From Agromyces protaetiae (GTDB taxonomy: Bacteria; Actinomycetota; Actinomycetes; Actinomycetales; Microbacteriaceae): 64,000 nt of DNA. Positions 34,700 to 43,699 of the stretch are shown here, piece by piece. Made by a program: the position numbers and the translations under genes. Under the pieces are notes generated by a model that was not told the DNA's origin, made no database searches, and saw only the letters and a program-made list of their open reading frames with translations. The stretch is taken from positions 124,001 to 188,000 of the forward strand of contig NZ_CP035491.1 of NCBI RefSeq assembly GCF_004135405.1, written 5' to 3'. The number at the start of each line of letters is the position of its first letter. Within the stretch, counting starts at the first letter, position 1.

Positions 34700-35629
34700 T
34701 CACCCGGCCGCCGGCCTCATCGTGGCGCCGGCGCGATGGGCGAACGCGACCGCCGTGGCGGCGATCGTTCGGCGCATGACCTCGATCGCGGGCGACGACG
34801 AGACATCCGATGGCCGCGCGAGGCTGATGGTCCGCCGGAGCGAGCTCTCCTCAAGGCGCACGGCTCGCAGTCCCGGGCGGTCGACGAGCACGAGCGCGGG
34901 CACGACCGCGACCCCGAGTCCGCGTTCGACGAACCGCAGCACGGCGTCCATCTCGGCGCCCTCGAGCACGACACGAGGCGTGAGCCCGGCGGCCTCGAAC
35001 GCGGCGTCCGTCGCGCTCCTGAGGTCGTAGCTGGGGCTGAAGACGATCTGCGGAAGGCCGGCGACCTCTGCGAGCGCGATCGTCTCGCCCGCCGTGATCG
35101 GCGGGTTCGACGCCGACGAGATGACGACGACGTCTTCGACGAGGAGCGGTGTGACCGCGAATCGGTCGGATGTCTCGGGGTGGGAGGTCGTGATGAGCGC
35201 GAGGTCGAGCTCGCCCGCGGCGAGCTGGTCGAGCAGCGCGTTGGAGCCCTGCTCGGAGAGATGGAGCTCGACCCCGGGGTGGGCGCCGTGGAACGCGCTC
35301 AGCACCTCGGCGACGAGGCTGATGCAGAGCGTCGGTGTGGCACCGAGGCGCACGCGGCCGTGTTCGAGGCCGGCGAGCCGGGCGAGCTCGCGCCGCACGG
35401 AGTCGGCGTCGGCGAGCATGCGGCGCGCGAGCGGCAGCAGGGCTTCACCCGCGACGGTGAGCGTCGCGCCACCGCGGCCGCGGTGGAAGAGCGGCGCACC
35501 GAGTTCGCGTTCGAGCGTCGCGATCTGGCGACTGAGCGAGGGCTGCGCGAGGTGCAGCTCGTCGGCAGCCTCGGTGAAGGTGCCGAGGCGGGCGATGTCG
35601 ACAAAGCCCCGCAGCTGGTCGAGATTCAT
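34700..35629 (-). CDS. LysR family transcriptional regulator
   Basis: Two ATGs lie two codons apart. The TAGGCT -10 box at 35636-35641 abuts the first ATG, so the leaderless start is the second, at 35629 (MNLDQLRGFVDIARLGTF), giving 309 residues. The helix-turn-helix FTEAADELHLAQPSLSRQIATLERELGAPLFHRGRGGATLTVAGEALL is canonical, and the C-terminal two-lobed effector domain starts near residue 90 (VRLGATPTLCISLVAEVL). It is divergent from a flavoprotein gene and most likely activates it in response to a small-molecule ligand, while controlling itself. Confidence 0.92.
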   Translation of the reverse strand: MNLDQLRGFVDIARLGTFTEAADELHLAQPSLSRQIATLERELGAPLFHRGRGGATLTVAGEALLPLARRMLADADSVRRELARLAGLEHGRVRLGATPTLCISLVAEVLSAFHGAHPGVELHLSEQGSNALLDQLAAGELDLALITTSHPETSDRFAVTPLLVEDVVVISSASNPPITAGETIALAEVAGLPQIVFSPSYDLRSATDAAFEAAGLTPRVVLEGAEMDAVLRFVERGLGVAVVPALVLVDRPGLRAVRLEESSLRRTISLARPSDVSSSPAIEVMRRTIAATAVAFAHRAGATMRPAAG

Positions 35630-35641
35630 ATCCATAGCCTA

Positions 35642-35699
35642 TTCGCATGGAATATGCATGAAAGATGCATTGGAGGAATCGAACGGCGGCGCTTAGCGT
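35642..35699. promoter_or_regulatory. LysR binding region with paired ATGCAT sites and flavoprotein promoter
   Basis: ATGCATGAAAGATGCAT (35654-35670) holds two ATGCAT palindromes separated by GAAAG, a T-N11-A type LysR box between the divergent genes; a related GCATGGAATATGC overlaps its left side. TAGCGT at 35694-35699 lies seven bases before the flavoprotein ATG and is its leaderless -10. Confidence 0.55.
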
Positions 35700-35706
35700 C
35701 ATCCGC

Positions 35707-37434
35707 ATGACCGAACGCCAGATCTCCACGACCGTCCTCGTCATCGGCACGGGCGGCTCCGGCCTCCGGGCCGCGATCGAACTCGCCGAGGCAGGCGTCG
35801 ACGTGCTCGCCCTCGGCAAGCGCCCCAAGTCCGACGCCCACACCGCCCTCGCCGCGGGCGGCATCAACGCGGCGCTCGCGACGATGGACGCCGAGGACAC
35901 CTGGCAGCAACACGCCGCCGACACCATCGAGGAGAGCTACCTGCTCGCCGACCCGCGCACGGTCGAGATCGTCACATCGGGCGCCGCACAGGGCATCGAC
36001 GACCTCGAACGCTACGGCATGCCGTTCGCCCGCGAGGCCGACGGCCGCATCTCGCAACGCTTCTTCGGCGCGCACACCTACCGGCGCACCGCGTTCGCGG
36101 GCGACTACACGGGCCTCGAGATCCAGCGAACCCTCGTCAACCGTGCCGCACTCCTCGGCATCCCCGTGCTCGACACCGTCTACGTCACGCGCATCCTCGT
36201 CAACGACGACGGCGCCGTGTTCGGCGCCTACGGCTTCGATGTCGAGACCGGCACGCGCTCCCTCATCCACGCCGACGCCGTCATCCTCGCCGCAGGCGGC
36301 CACAACCGAATCTGGCGGCGCACGTCGTCGCGGCGCGACGAGAACACGGGCGACTCGTGGCGCCTCGCGGTCGAGGCGGGCGGACGCGTGCGCGACCCCG
36401 AGCTCGTGCAGTTCCACCCGTCGGGCATCATCGAGCCCGAGAACGCGGCCGGCACGCTCATCAGCGAGGCGGCCCGCGGCGAGGGGGGCATCCTCACCAA
36501 CGCGCTCGGCGAGCGCTTCATGGCGAAGTACGACCCCGAGCGCATGGAGCTTTCGACGCGCGACCGCGTCGCGCTCGCCTGCTACACCGAGATCAAGGAG
36601 GGCCGCGGGACCCCGAACGGCGGCGTGTGGCTCGACGTCTCGCACCTGCCCCGCGAGACGATCATGCAGCGCCTCCCGCGGGTGTACCAGACGATGCTCG
36701 AACTGCAGATGCTCGACATCACGAAGCAGCCGATCGAGATCGCGCCGACCGCGCACTACTCGATGGGCGGCGTGTGGGTGCGCCCCGAGGACCACTCGAC
36801 GGATGTCCCGGGCCTGTACGCGATCGGCGAGGCATCCTCCGGCCTGCACGGCGCGAACCGGCTGGGAGGCAACTCGCTCATCGAGCTGCTCGTCTACGGA
36901 CGCATCACGGGGCGGGCGGCCGCTGCGTACTCGGCCTCCCTCGACGCCCAGAAGCGGTCCGCGGCGGCCGTGCAGACCGCGCGCGACGAGATCGACGCGC
37001 TTCTCGCGTCCGATGGATCCGAGAACGTGCGCGCGCTCCAGCGAGCCATCCGCAACACGATGACCGAACGCGCGGGCGTCGTGCGCGACGAGCAGGGTCT
37101 CATCGCCGGCATCGCCGAGCTCGACGAGATCGAGGCGCGCATCGCCGACATCGGTGTGCACCCCGACATCGCCGGCTACCAGGATCTCGCGCACGCCTTC
37201 GACTTGAAGTCGGCGGCACTCGCCGCGCGCGCGACCCTCGAAGCGGCGCTCGCGCGCCGCGAGACGCGCGGATGCCACAACCGGAGCGACTACCCCGCGA
37301 CGGATGCCTCGCTGCAGGTCAACCTCGTGTGGTCGCCCGAGCGCGGCGTCGAGCACGAGCCCATCGCGCCCGTCCCCGACGAGATCGCCGCCCTCATGCG
37401 CGAGGTGTCGACGGTCGGCAAGCTCGTCGAGTAA
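35707..37434 (+). CDS. FAD-dependent fumarate reductase/succinate dehydrogenase-type flavoprotein (L-aspartate oxidase-like)
   Basis: A 575-residue soluble flavoprotein starting at ATG 35707. The Rossmann motif VLVIGTGGSGLRAAIELAEAG opens the protein; HTALAAGGINAAL is the FAD loop of the FRD/SDH/NadB family; DAVILAAGGHNRIW and VQFHPSG with RGEGGILTNALGERFM form the capping/active region; and IGEASSGLHGANRLGGNSLIELLVYGRITG is the second FAD motif. A helical C-terminal domain ends it (YPATDASLQVNLVWSPERG). No iron-sulfur or membrane subunit is adjacent and nadA/nadC are absent, so it is either an L-aspartate oxidase-like enzyme or a soluble dicarboxylate oxidoreductase. Control by the divergent LysR is likely. 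Confidence 0.85.
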   Translation: MTERQISTTVLVIGTGGSGLRAAIELAEAGVDVLALGKRPKSDAHTALAAGGINAALATMDAEDTWQQHAADTIEESYLLADPRTVEIVTSGAAQGIDDLERYGMPFAREADGRISQRFFGAHTYRRTAFAGDYTGLEIQRTLVNRAALLGIPVLDTVYVTRILVNDDGAVFGAYGFDVETGTRSLIHADAVILAAGGHNRIWRRTSSRRDENTGDSWRLAVEAGGRVRDPELVQFHPSGIIEPENAAGTLISEAARGEGGILTNALGERFMAKYDPERMELSTRDRVALACYTEIKEGRGTPNGGVWLDVSHLPRETIMQRLPRVYQTMLELQMLDITKQPIEIAPTAHYSMGGVWVRPEDHSTDVPGLYAIGEASSGLHGANRLGGNSLIELLVYGRITGRAAAAYSASLDAQKRSAAAVQTARDEIDALLASDGSENVRALQRAIRNTMTERAGVVRDEQGLIAGIAELDEIEARIADIGVHPDIAGYQDLAHAFDLKSAALAARATLEAALARRETRGCHNRSDYPATDASLQVNLVWSPERGVEHEPIAPVPDEIAALMREVSTVGKLVE

Positions 37435-37491
37435 CGGGCGGTTCGAGGCCGATAGCCTGGACGGCGCCCCCACCACGCAAGAGGAGTCCTC

Positions 37492-37833
37492 GTGAGCATC
37501 ACCCGCATCCAGCCCGGCGCCCGCATGAGCCAGGCCGTCGTCCACGGCGGCATCGCCTACCTCGCCGGCCAGGTCGCGGCAGGCGCCGACGTCGTCGAGC
37601 AGAGCCGCGCCGCGCTCGCGCAGGTCGACGCGCTGCTCGAAGCCGCGGGCACCGACAAGTCGAAGCTTCTGACGGCGACGATCTACCTCGCCGACATCGC
37701 GACGTTCGGCGACATGAACTCCGTGTGGGACGAGTGGGTCGACGGCGAGAACCCGCCCGCCCGCGCGACCGTCGAGGCGAAGCTCGCGACGCCCGAGTTC
37801 TTCGTCGAGTTCCAGGTCACCGCGGCGATCTGA
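37492..37833 (+). CDS. RidA family enamine/imine deaminase
   Basis: A 113-residue trimer-type RidA (YjgF/YER057c) protein starting at GTG 37492 after AAGAGGAG. Family markers: VVHGGIAYLAGQVAAG, LLTATIYLADIATFGDMNSVWDEWV and ENPPARATVEAKLATPEFFVEFQV, where the Arg of 'PPARATVEA' binds the substrate carboxylate. It hydrolyses reactive 2-aminoacrylate-type enamines made by PLP and amine-oxidising enzymes. Its position 57 bases after an amino-acid-oxidase-like flavoprotein, which makes imines, is a sensible functional pairing. A TAGCCT -10-like box occurs near 37453. A hairpin terminator follows. Confidence 0.92.
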   Translation: MSITRIQPGARMSQAVVHGGIAYLAGQVAAGADVVEQSRAALAQVDALLEAAGTDKSKLLTATIYLADIATFGDMNSVWDEWVDGENPPARATVEAKLATPEFFVEFQVTAAI

Positions 37834-37846
37834 CGCGCATCCTCGT

Positions 37847-37866
37847 GCGCCTCTTGCGCGAGGCGC
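37847..37866 (+). terminator. short hairpin terminator after RidA gene
   Basis: GCGCCTC, loop TTGCGC, GAGGCGC form a seven-base-pair stem 13 bases after the RidA stop, followed by GTTCT. It is a plausible though weak intrinsic terminator. Confidence 0.45.
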
Positions 37867-37888
37867 GTTCTCGCTGAACCCTGGGCAC

Positions 37889-38548
37889 ATGCGCTCAGCC
37901 GAACCGATGCCCGGCAACCCGTGGCCGCACGACATGGTCATCACCGTCGACGACGACTCGCAGGCGGTCCTCGACCTGCTGTGGGTGCGCGAGGCGTGGG
38001 AGCTCGAGCCCGTCGGCGACGACCTGCCACCGCGGCTCGCGCACGGCCCCGCGCGTGTGAGCGAAACGGTGAGGGCGGATGCCTCGGCCGACCCCGTCTC
38101 TTGGCAGCAGGCCTGGCCGGGGCTCTGGCAGGCGACCCTCGCGCACGCCGCGCGGCCGCATGACCCGTGCGTCTTCGAGGCGCTCGGGCGAACCGACGAC
38201 GGATCTCCCGAACGGCGAGAACTGCTCGGGCGACTCATCGGTCCGCGAGCCCGCGAGGACTTCGGCGAACCGGCCTTCGCCGATCCCGCCTATCTCGAGT
38301 GGACGCACGCTCGATTCCAGGAGCACATGCTCCGCCGGCCGCTCAACGCCGAGGACCAGCCCGAGCGGCGCTCGCTCGACGCGCTCATCCGCGCGTGGCG
38401 CGCCGGACTCGAGAAGGTGGTCGCGATCCCGTGCGTCGGCACGTTCACGCGCATGCTCGGACCGCACACGCTCCTCGTGACGGGCGAGACGCGGCGCGAT
38501 CCCGCGAGGTATGCCGAGGCGCTCGCGTGGTTCGCCGAGTCGCGCTGA
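37889..38548 (+). CDS. conserved-looking protein of unknown function
   Basis: A 219-residue soluble protein (MRSAEPMPGNPWPHDMVITVDDDSQAVLDLLWVREAW...). It has no signal peptide or membrane helix and no motif I recognise. Noticeable features are an acidic N-terminal third, Trp-rich parts (VSWQQAWPGLWQATL) and a C-terminal section with KVVAIPCVGTFTRMLGPHTLLVTGETRRDPARYAEALAWF. Codon use follows the genome's GC3 pattern over the whole frame, which supports a real gene. It stands alone after the RidA terminator and converges with a small membrane protein gene. One possible Cys is in IPCVGTF. Confidence 0.65.
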   Translation: MRSAEPMPGNPWPHDMVITVDDDSQAVLDLLWVREAWELEPVGDDLPPRLAHGPARVSETVRADASADPVSWQQAWPGLWQATLAHAARPHDPCVFEALGRTDDGSPERRELLGRLIGPRAREDFGEPAFADPAYLEWTHARFQEHMLRRPLNAEDQPERRSLDALIRAWRAGLEKVVAIPCVGTFTRMLGPHTLLVTGETRRDPARYAEALAWFAESR

Positions 38549-38556
38549 GCCGGCGC

Positions 38557-38910
38557 CTATCCCAGGATGAAGGGCCGCAGCGCCCACACTGCGTAGTACC
38601 CGGCCCCTCCGACGACCGCCGTGATGACGATGCCCGCGAGGGCGCCCAACCATCCGCGCCGCCCGAGCAAGAACGCCGCACCCGCCGCGATCAGGACGAG
38701 CGCGCTCCACACGATCGCGGGCAGGATGCGCGCATCGCCCGCGCACCCCGCCGTCGGCGGGAAGATCGCGGCGCACACCACGCCCGGCGCCGTCACCGGC
38801 AGCGCGAGGTTCCAGATCCCGATGAGCGCGACCGCTGCGATCGCGAGGGCGACGACGGAGGCGAACCATGCGGATGCCTTCGCCGCGACCCGAACTTCGG
38901 TGTTCGTCAT
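38557..38910 (-). CDS. small membrane protein of unknown function
   Basis: A 117-residue protein with about three to four hydrophobic helices: WFASVVALAIAAVALIGIWNLALPV, PAIVWSALVLIAAGAAFLLG, LGALAGIVITAVVGGAGYYAVWAL. Between the first two is a loop with two Cys (VVCAAIFPPTAGCAGDARI), probably outside and disulfide-linked. The N-terminus MTNTEVRVAAKASA is cytosolic. No family recognised. It begins nine bases after the 47-residue basic protein gene and is probably in the same transcript. Confidence 0.65.
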   Translation of the reverse strand: MTNTEVRVAAKASAWFASVVALAIAAVALIGIWNLALPVTAPGVVCAAIFPPTAGCAGDARILPAIVWSALVLIAAGAAFLLGRRGWLGALAGIVITAVVGGAGYYAVWALRPFILG

Positions 38911-38919
38911 GGGTGCAGC

Positions 38920-39063
38920 CTACCCAGCAGGCCGAATGGCACTCGCCCACTCGGCGGCCGCCAGGTCGTTGTCGACGCGGGCGAGCCGGTTCTTCCGCCG
39001 CTTCGCATAGCGGGCGTTCGTCGCCGCCGAGCGCTTGGCGGGGAACCTGCGACGGGTGGGCAC
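38920..39063 (-). CDS. 47-residue basic protein, probable nucleic-acid-associated
   Basis: A frame of 48 codons starting at GTG 39063 and ending TAG encodes MPTRRRFPAKRSAATNARYAKRRKNRLARVDNDLAAAEWASAIRPAG in two halves: an Arg/Lys-rich first half (PTRRRFPAKRSAATNARYAK) and an Ala/Asp second half (ARVDNDLAAAEWASAIRPAG). Third-base GC use follows genes here, and it fits neatly between neighbouring genes on the same strand with 9 bases on each side. The charge distribution resembles ribosome- or RNA-binding small proteins. Function unknown. Confidence 0.6.
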   Translation of the reverse strand: MPTRRRFPAKRSAATNARYAKRRKNRLARVDNDLAAAEWASAIRPAG

Positions 39064-39072
39064 GGGTTCACG

Positions 39073-39282
39073 CTACTGCGGTGCCGCAGGCGGGTCGGGG
39101 AAGAACACGTGCTCGATCGGCACCCCGAACGTCGCCGCGATCCGGAACGCGAGATCGAGGCTCGGGTCGAACCGGCCTCGCTCGATCGAGATGACGGTCT
39201 GACGTGAAACACCGAGAAGTTCGGCCAACCGCTCCTGAGACAGCCCCGCCGCAGCGCGGCGCTCGCGCAGATCGTTGCGCAT
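39073..39282 (-). CDS. XRE-type helix-turn-helix regulator (YozG/YvaO-like)
   Basis: A 69-residue single-domain Cro/CI-type regulator: MRNDLRERRAAAGLSQERLAELLGVSRQTVISIERGRFDPSLDLAFRIAATFGVPIEHVFFPDP. The motif 'LSQERLAELLGVSRQTVISIERG' and the end 'FRIA..FGVPIEHVF' are typical of the short XRE partners of membrane proteins. Its start overlaps the stop of the membrane protein gene upstream (ATGA), so the two are co-translated. It probably binds the GTAAAGC half-sites upstream of that gene. Confidence 0.88.
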   Translation of the reverse strand: MRNDLRERRAAAGLSQERLAELLGVSRQTVISIERGRFDPSLDLAFRIAATFGVPIEHVFFPDPPAAPQ

Positions 39283-39758
39283 CAGGACTCGCGGCCCTGC
39301 AGCACCCAGTACCGCACCGAGAAGTCGAGCAGTCCGACCGCCAGCACGAGGGAAAGCGCGAGCGGTGCCGACGCCTCCACACGAAGCAGGCTCACCAGGA
39401 TCAATGCACCGGCCGCAACGAGGATGACATCGGTGAACGCACCCGACCGCGCGCGCTCGGACTGGCTGCGCTCGATCGAGTCCCTCGAGTTCGTCAGCCG
39501 CGTCTTCGGCGAATGACGCCCGATCAGGAAGATCCACGACAGCGCGGCCCCGAGGGCGCCGCCCATCAGAGCCGGCCACACCACGGCGAACACCGCGACC
39601 GCTAGGCCGACGGTCGACGCGTCGTGGTCGCGGACGCCGATCAACCAGGCGGTCACGCCGAAGACGGCGGCACCCACGAGCGCGGCAGCGATCACGAGCA
39701 GGACGCGCGACGCCGTCGCCGCACGAACGGTGGTCGGGGGCTCGATCGGGTCGGACAT
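39282..39758 (-). CDS. membrane protein partnered with XRE regulator
   Basis: A 158-residue protein starting at ATG 39758 with GAGGAGA upstream. About four membrane helices: VLLVIAAALVGAAVFGVTAWLIG, STVGLAVAVFAVVWPALMGGALGAALSWIFLIG, AFTDVILVAAGALILVSLLRV and LALSLVLAVGLLDFSVRYWVLQG. The middle cytosolic loop is charged (RHSPKTRLTNSRDSIERSQSERAR). Such membrane protein plus short XRE regulator pairs are widespread in actinobacteria and firmicutes; their role is unclear. The stop overlaps the regulator start. Confidence 0.78.
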   Translation of the reverse strand: MSDPIEPPTTVRAATASRVLLVIAAALVGAAVFGVTAWLIGVRDHDASTVGLAVAVFAVVWPALMGGALGAALSWIFLIGRHSPKTRLTNSRDSIERSQSERARSGAFTDVILVAAGALILVSLLRVEASAPLALSLVLAVGLLDFSVRYWVLQGRES

Positions 39759-39804
39759 GGTTCTCCTCTGCTCGGCCGCGGGAATCGGCTCGAGAACCAA
39801 GATA

Positions 39805-39839
39805 TGTAAAGCACGCTTTACTGTCAAGTTGGCTTTACA
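39805..39839. promoter_or_regulatory. XRE operator: three GTAAAGC/GCTTTAC half-sites
   Basis: TGTAAAGC (39805-39812) and GCTTTAC (39815-39821) form a near-perfect palindrome with a two-base centre; a third half-site GCTTTACA is at 39832-39839. The TGTAAAGC block is AT-rich and lies 47 bases before the membrane protein start. The arrangement fits cooperative binding by the XRE protein of this operon, an autoregulatory loop. Confidence 0.6.
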
Positions 39840-39864
39840 TGCGGTGCCAAGCGCCCGCGAAGCG

Positions 39865-40260
39865 TCACGCCAACCAGACTCCACCGACCGGCCGGACGAG
39901 CAACCAACTGAACGGGAGCGTGACGAGCACCATCAGGATGACACCCCCGAGCGTTGCGACCAGCACGTTCCGGCGCGCCCGCAGCGCGATGCCGCCGGCG
40001 ACGATCGCGCACCCGATGAGCACGAGTACTCCGAGCGACCCTGCGAGTGCGGCTTGGAGGATCGCTTCGTCGACGTGTCCCCGTGAAGTCGGGTCGGGGT
40101 TGCCGGCGTAGGTGTTCGCGATCCCGATTCCCTCGATCGTGAGCCCGAGCGGCAGGAACAACAGCACCGCGCCGACGCCGTACGTGAGCACGAGCGCGAC
40201 GAGTTGACGACTGACGGCCGTCGGGCGACGGCTCTCTTCCGACGCGGCGTCTCTCCTCAT
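39865..40260 (-). CDS. small membrane protein of unknown function
   Basis: A 131-residue protein starting at ATG 40260 with GGAGGAG upstream. Membrane segments: LVALVLTYGVGAVLLFLPLGLTIEGIGI, AILQAALAGSLGVLVLIGCAIVAGGIAL and VLVATLGGVILMVLVTLPFSWLLVRPVGG, with a short outer loop NTYAGNPDPTSRGHVDE. The N-terminus MRRDAASEESRRPTAVSR is charged and cytosolic. Family unknown. It lies upstream of, and in the same direction as, the XRE operon; the XRE operator sits between them. Confidence 0.65.
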   Translation of the reverse strand: MRRDAASEESRRPTAVSRQLVALVLTYGVGAVLLFLPLGLTIEGIGIANTYAGNPDPTSRGHVDEAILQAALAGSLGVLVLIGCAIVAGGIALRARRNVLVATLGGVILMVLVTLPFSWLLVRPVGGVWLA

Positions 40261-40489
40261 CGCTCCTCCAACGTCGAGCAGATCATGGCGGACCTGACGT
40301 CGACGACAGCTCCACCGCGAGACTACGGCCCGATCGCCCGCCGAACCGTCACTCCACAGGATGAGAAGCGCTCCGCGAACGACGAAGGGGCGGACGCCGC
40401 GGTACGTTTGGCGCTTCCTTCGCGGCTTGGACGTTTCGGAACCGAACGGACATGTACAGGGTGAGAGCATCTTTGACGGAAGGGGCGAT

Positions 40490-41113
40490 ATGGACGAGGA
40501 CGAGTTCGACCGCCGGCTGAAATCCTCCGCCCCGGCGGCAGCGCCGAGAACGCCCGCCCTCCTTCACGCACTCGACGATCTCATCGCCGAAAGCCGATCG
40601 ACCCGACGGCGTCGGAATCGAGCAGTCGTTGCCGGGATGTCGCTTTCTCTCATGCTGCTGGGCGGCACGAGCGCGGCGTTCGCGGCCGAGCCTCTGCTCG
40701 CATGGCTGGGGTTCGAACCCGACCATGTGATCCAGCATGTGAACAGCGACGGCGTCGACTGCGCCGCGGGCATGATCATCCGCCCGGAGGGTGTCGAACT
40801 CGACGACCCGTCATTCCTGGCGGCGCAAGAGATCTTCCGCGGCATCGACTTCGCGAAGCTCGAGATCCCCGAGCACATCCGCAACGACGAACGCTACTCC
40901 GACGCCGCGCGCACGGAGAAGTCCAAGGCGATCGACGAGTGGAATGCCGCGCACCCTGACGCCCCCATGGAACCGGCTGGGTGGGATCCGCAGGCAGGCA
41001 TGCTGCAGGCAGCCGCATTCGAGCTGGTCACCGAAGAAGTCCGGGCGCGTGGTCTCGATGAAACGCACTTCTCGATCGAAGCCGGCGGCGAGTGCGGCGA
41101 GGTCGAGCAGTGA
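40490..41113 (+). CDS. single-span membrane protein, probable partner (anti-sigma-like) of ECF sigma factor
   Basis: A 207-residue protein starting at ATG 40490 with GGAAGGGG upstream. A cytosolic N-terminus of about 45 residues (MDEDEFDRRLKSSAPAAAPR...) precedes one membrane helix (AVVAGMSLSLMLLGGTSAAFA), and the rest is extracytoplasmic with two Cys (VDCAAGM, GGECGEVEQ). It overlaps the following sigma factor gene by GTGA, so both are made together. The topology matches membrane-tethered anti-sigma or sensor proteins, though no zinc-binding HxxxCxxC motif is present, so the name is an inference from position. Confidence 0.6.
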   Translation: MDEDEFDRRLKSSAPAAAPRTPALLHALDDLIAESRSTRRRRNRAVVAGMSLSLMLLGGTSAAFAAEPLLAWLGFEPDHVIQHVNSDGVDCAAGMIIRPEGVELDDPSFLAAQEIFRGIDFAKLEIPEHIRNDERYSDAARTEKSKAIDEWNAAHPDAPMEPAGWDPQAGMLQAAAFELVTEEVRARGLDETHFSIEAGGECGEVEQ

Positions 41114-41637
41114 AGCGCGCCGACCGCGACATCCGATTGGAAGCCCTCGTTCGCGCCAACGCCTCCGACGTGCTCGCTTACCTGGAGCGACGGATCACCC
41201 CGCGCGCCGATGCCGCAGACATCTTGAGCGATTCGCTCATCACGGCGTGGACGAAGTCGGGTTCGATGCCGACCGTTGACGCCGAGGCACGCATGTGGCT
41301 GTTCGCGATCGCCCGCAATACCCTGCTCAACAGCCGTCGAGCGACGAACCGCCGACTCGCGGCGACGGCACGCCTCCGAAACGAACTCGCCGTGAGTGAC
41401 GTCGCCGCAGACCCCGACGAATCGCTCGCGGTCAGGGCTGCCGTCGTCAGTCTTCAACCCGACCTTCGTGAGCTGGTCGAGCTCGTCCACTGGGACGGAT
41501 TCAGCGTTGTCGAGGCTGCAGGCATCCTGTCGTTGTCATCATCGACCGCCCGCTCACGCTACTCGGTGGCCAAGGAACGGCTCCGCGCGGCACTCGCCAC
41601 TGCGGACTCGCCTGCTGCGGTCCGGCCACTCACATGA
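41110..41637 (+). CDS. ECF-type RNA polymerase sigma factor
   Basis: A 175-residue sigma-70 family protein starting at GTG 41110, overlapping the previous stop. Region 2: LEALVRANASDVLAYLERRI, AADILSDSLITAWTKSGSMP and ARMWLFAIARNTLLNSRRATNRR. Region 4: LVELVHWDGFSVVEAAGILSLSSSTARSRYSVAKERLRAAL, the -35-recognising helix-turn-helix. Region 2 is canonical. The regulator is encoded just upstream by the membrane protein gene, an order often seen in ECF pairs where the membrane protein holds the sigma factor. Target promoters are not evident; GGAACC at about 40438 upstream of the pair could be an ECF -35 for autoregulation. Confidence 0.85.
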   Translation: MKRADRDIRLEALVRANASDVLAYLERRITPRADAADILSDSLITAWTKSGSMPTVDAEARMWLFAIARNTLLNSRRATNRRLAATARLRNELAVSDVAADPDESLAVRAAVVSLQPDLRELVELVHWDGFSVVEAAGILSLSSSTARSRYSVAKERLRAALATADSPAAVRPLT

Positions 41638-41805
41638 CCCCGACAACCAGCGGCGATCACACTGCATCGAACGCAACGCGGATCGACCCCGCCGACGTCG
41701 CGTTGCCGCCCACGATAGCCGTGATATCACGGCGCTCGTCGGATTCGGATGCTCGAGAGCACAGTTGAACGAGTACGCCACAGTTGAACGAGTACGCCCA
41801 ATGCA
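41638..41805. repeat. convergent spacer with 16-bp palindrome and 19-bp tandem repeat
   Basis: This part of the 222-base spacer between the sigma gene and nrdF has no gene. It holds GCCGTGATATCACGGC (41718-41733), a perfect 16-base palindrome, and two adjacent copies of ACAGTTGAACGAGTACGCC (41761-41779 and 41780-41798). AT content is higher than in the flanking genes. Confidence 0.7.
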
Positions 41806-41845
41806 CGACGAAGGGGCGGATGCCGAAGCATCCGCCCCTTCGTCG
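41806..41845 (-). terminator. strong terminator of the nrd operon
   Basis: CGACGAAGGGGCGGATGC, loop CGAA, and the exact 18-base complement form a perfect stem beginning 14 bases after the nrdF stop on the minus strand. The tetraloop CGAA-type closes it well. It may also block transcription from the convergent sigma gene. Confidence 0.8.
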
Positions 41846-41859
41846 CGAGGGATGAACCC

Positions 41860-43676
<1,817 letters not shown>

Positions 43677-43699
43677 AGTCAGAGTTGGTCAGAACGCCA

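Noticed and set aside
40261-40489. A coding frame in the spacer (MADLTSTTAPPRDYG...)
   Set aside because: Codon bias is weak, the frame ends without family features, and it overlaps the promoter region of the membrane protein-sigma pair.
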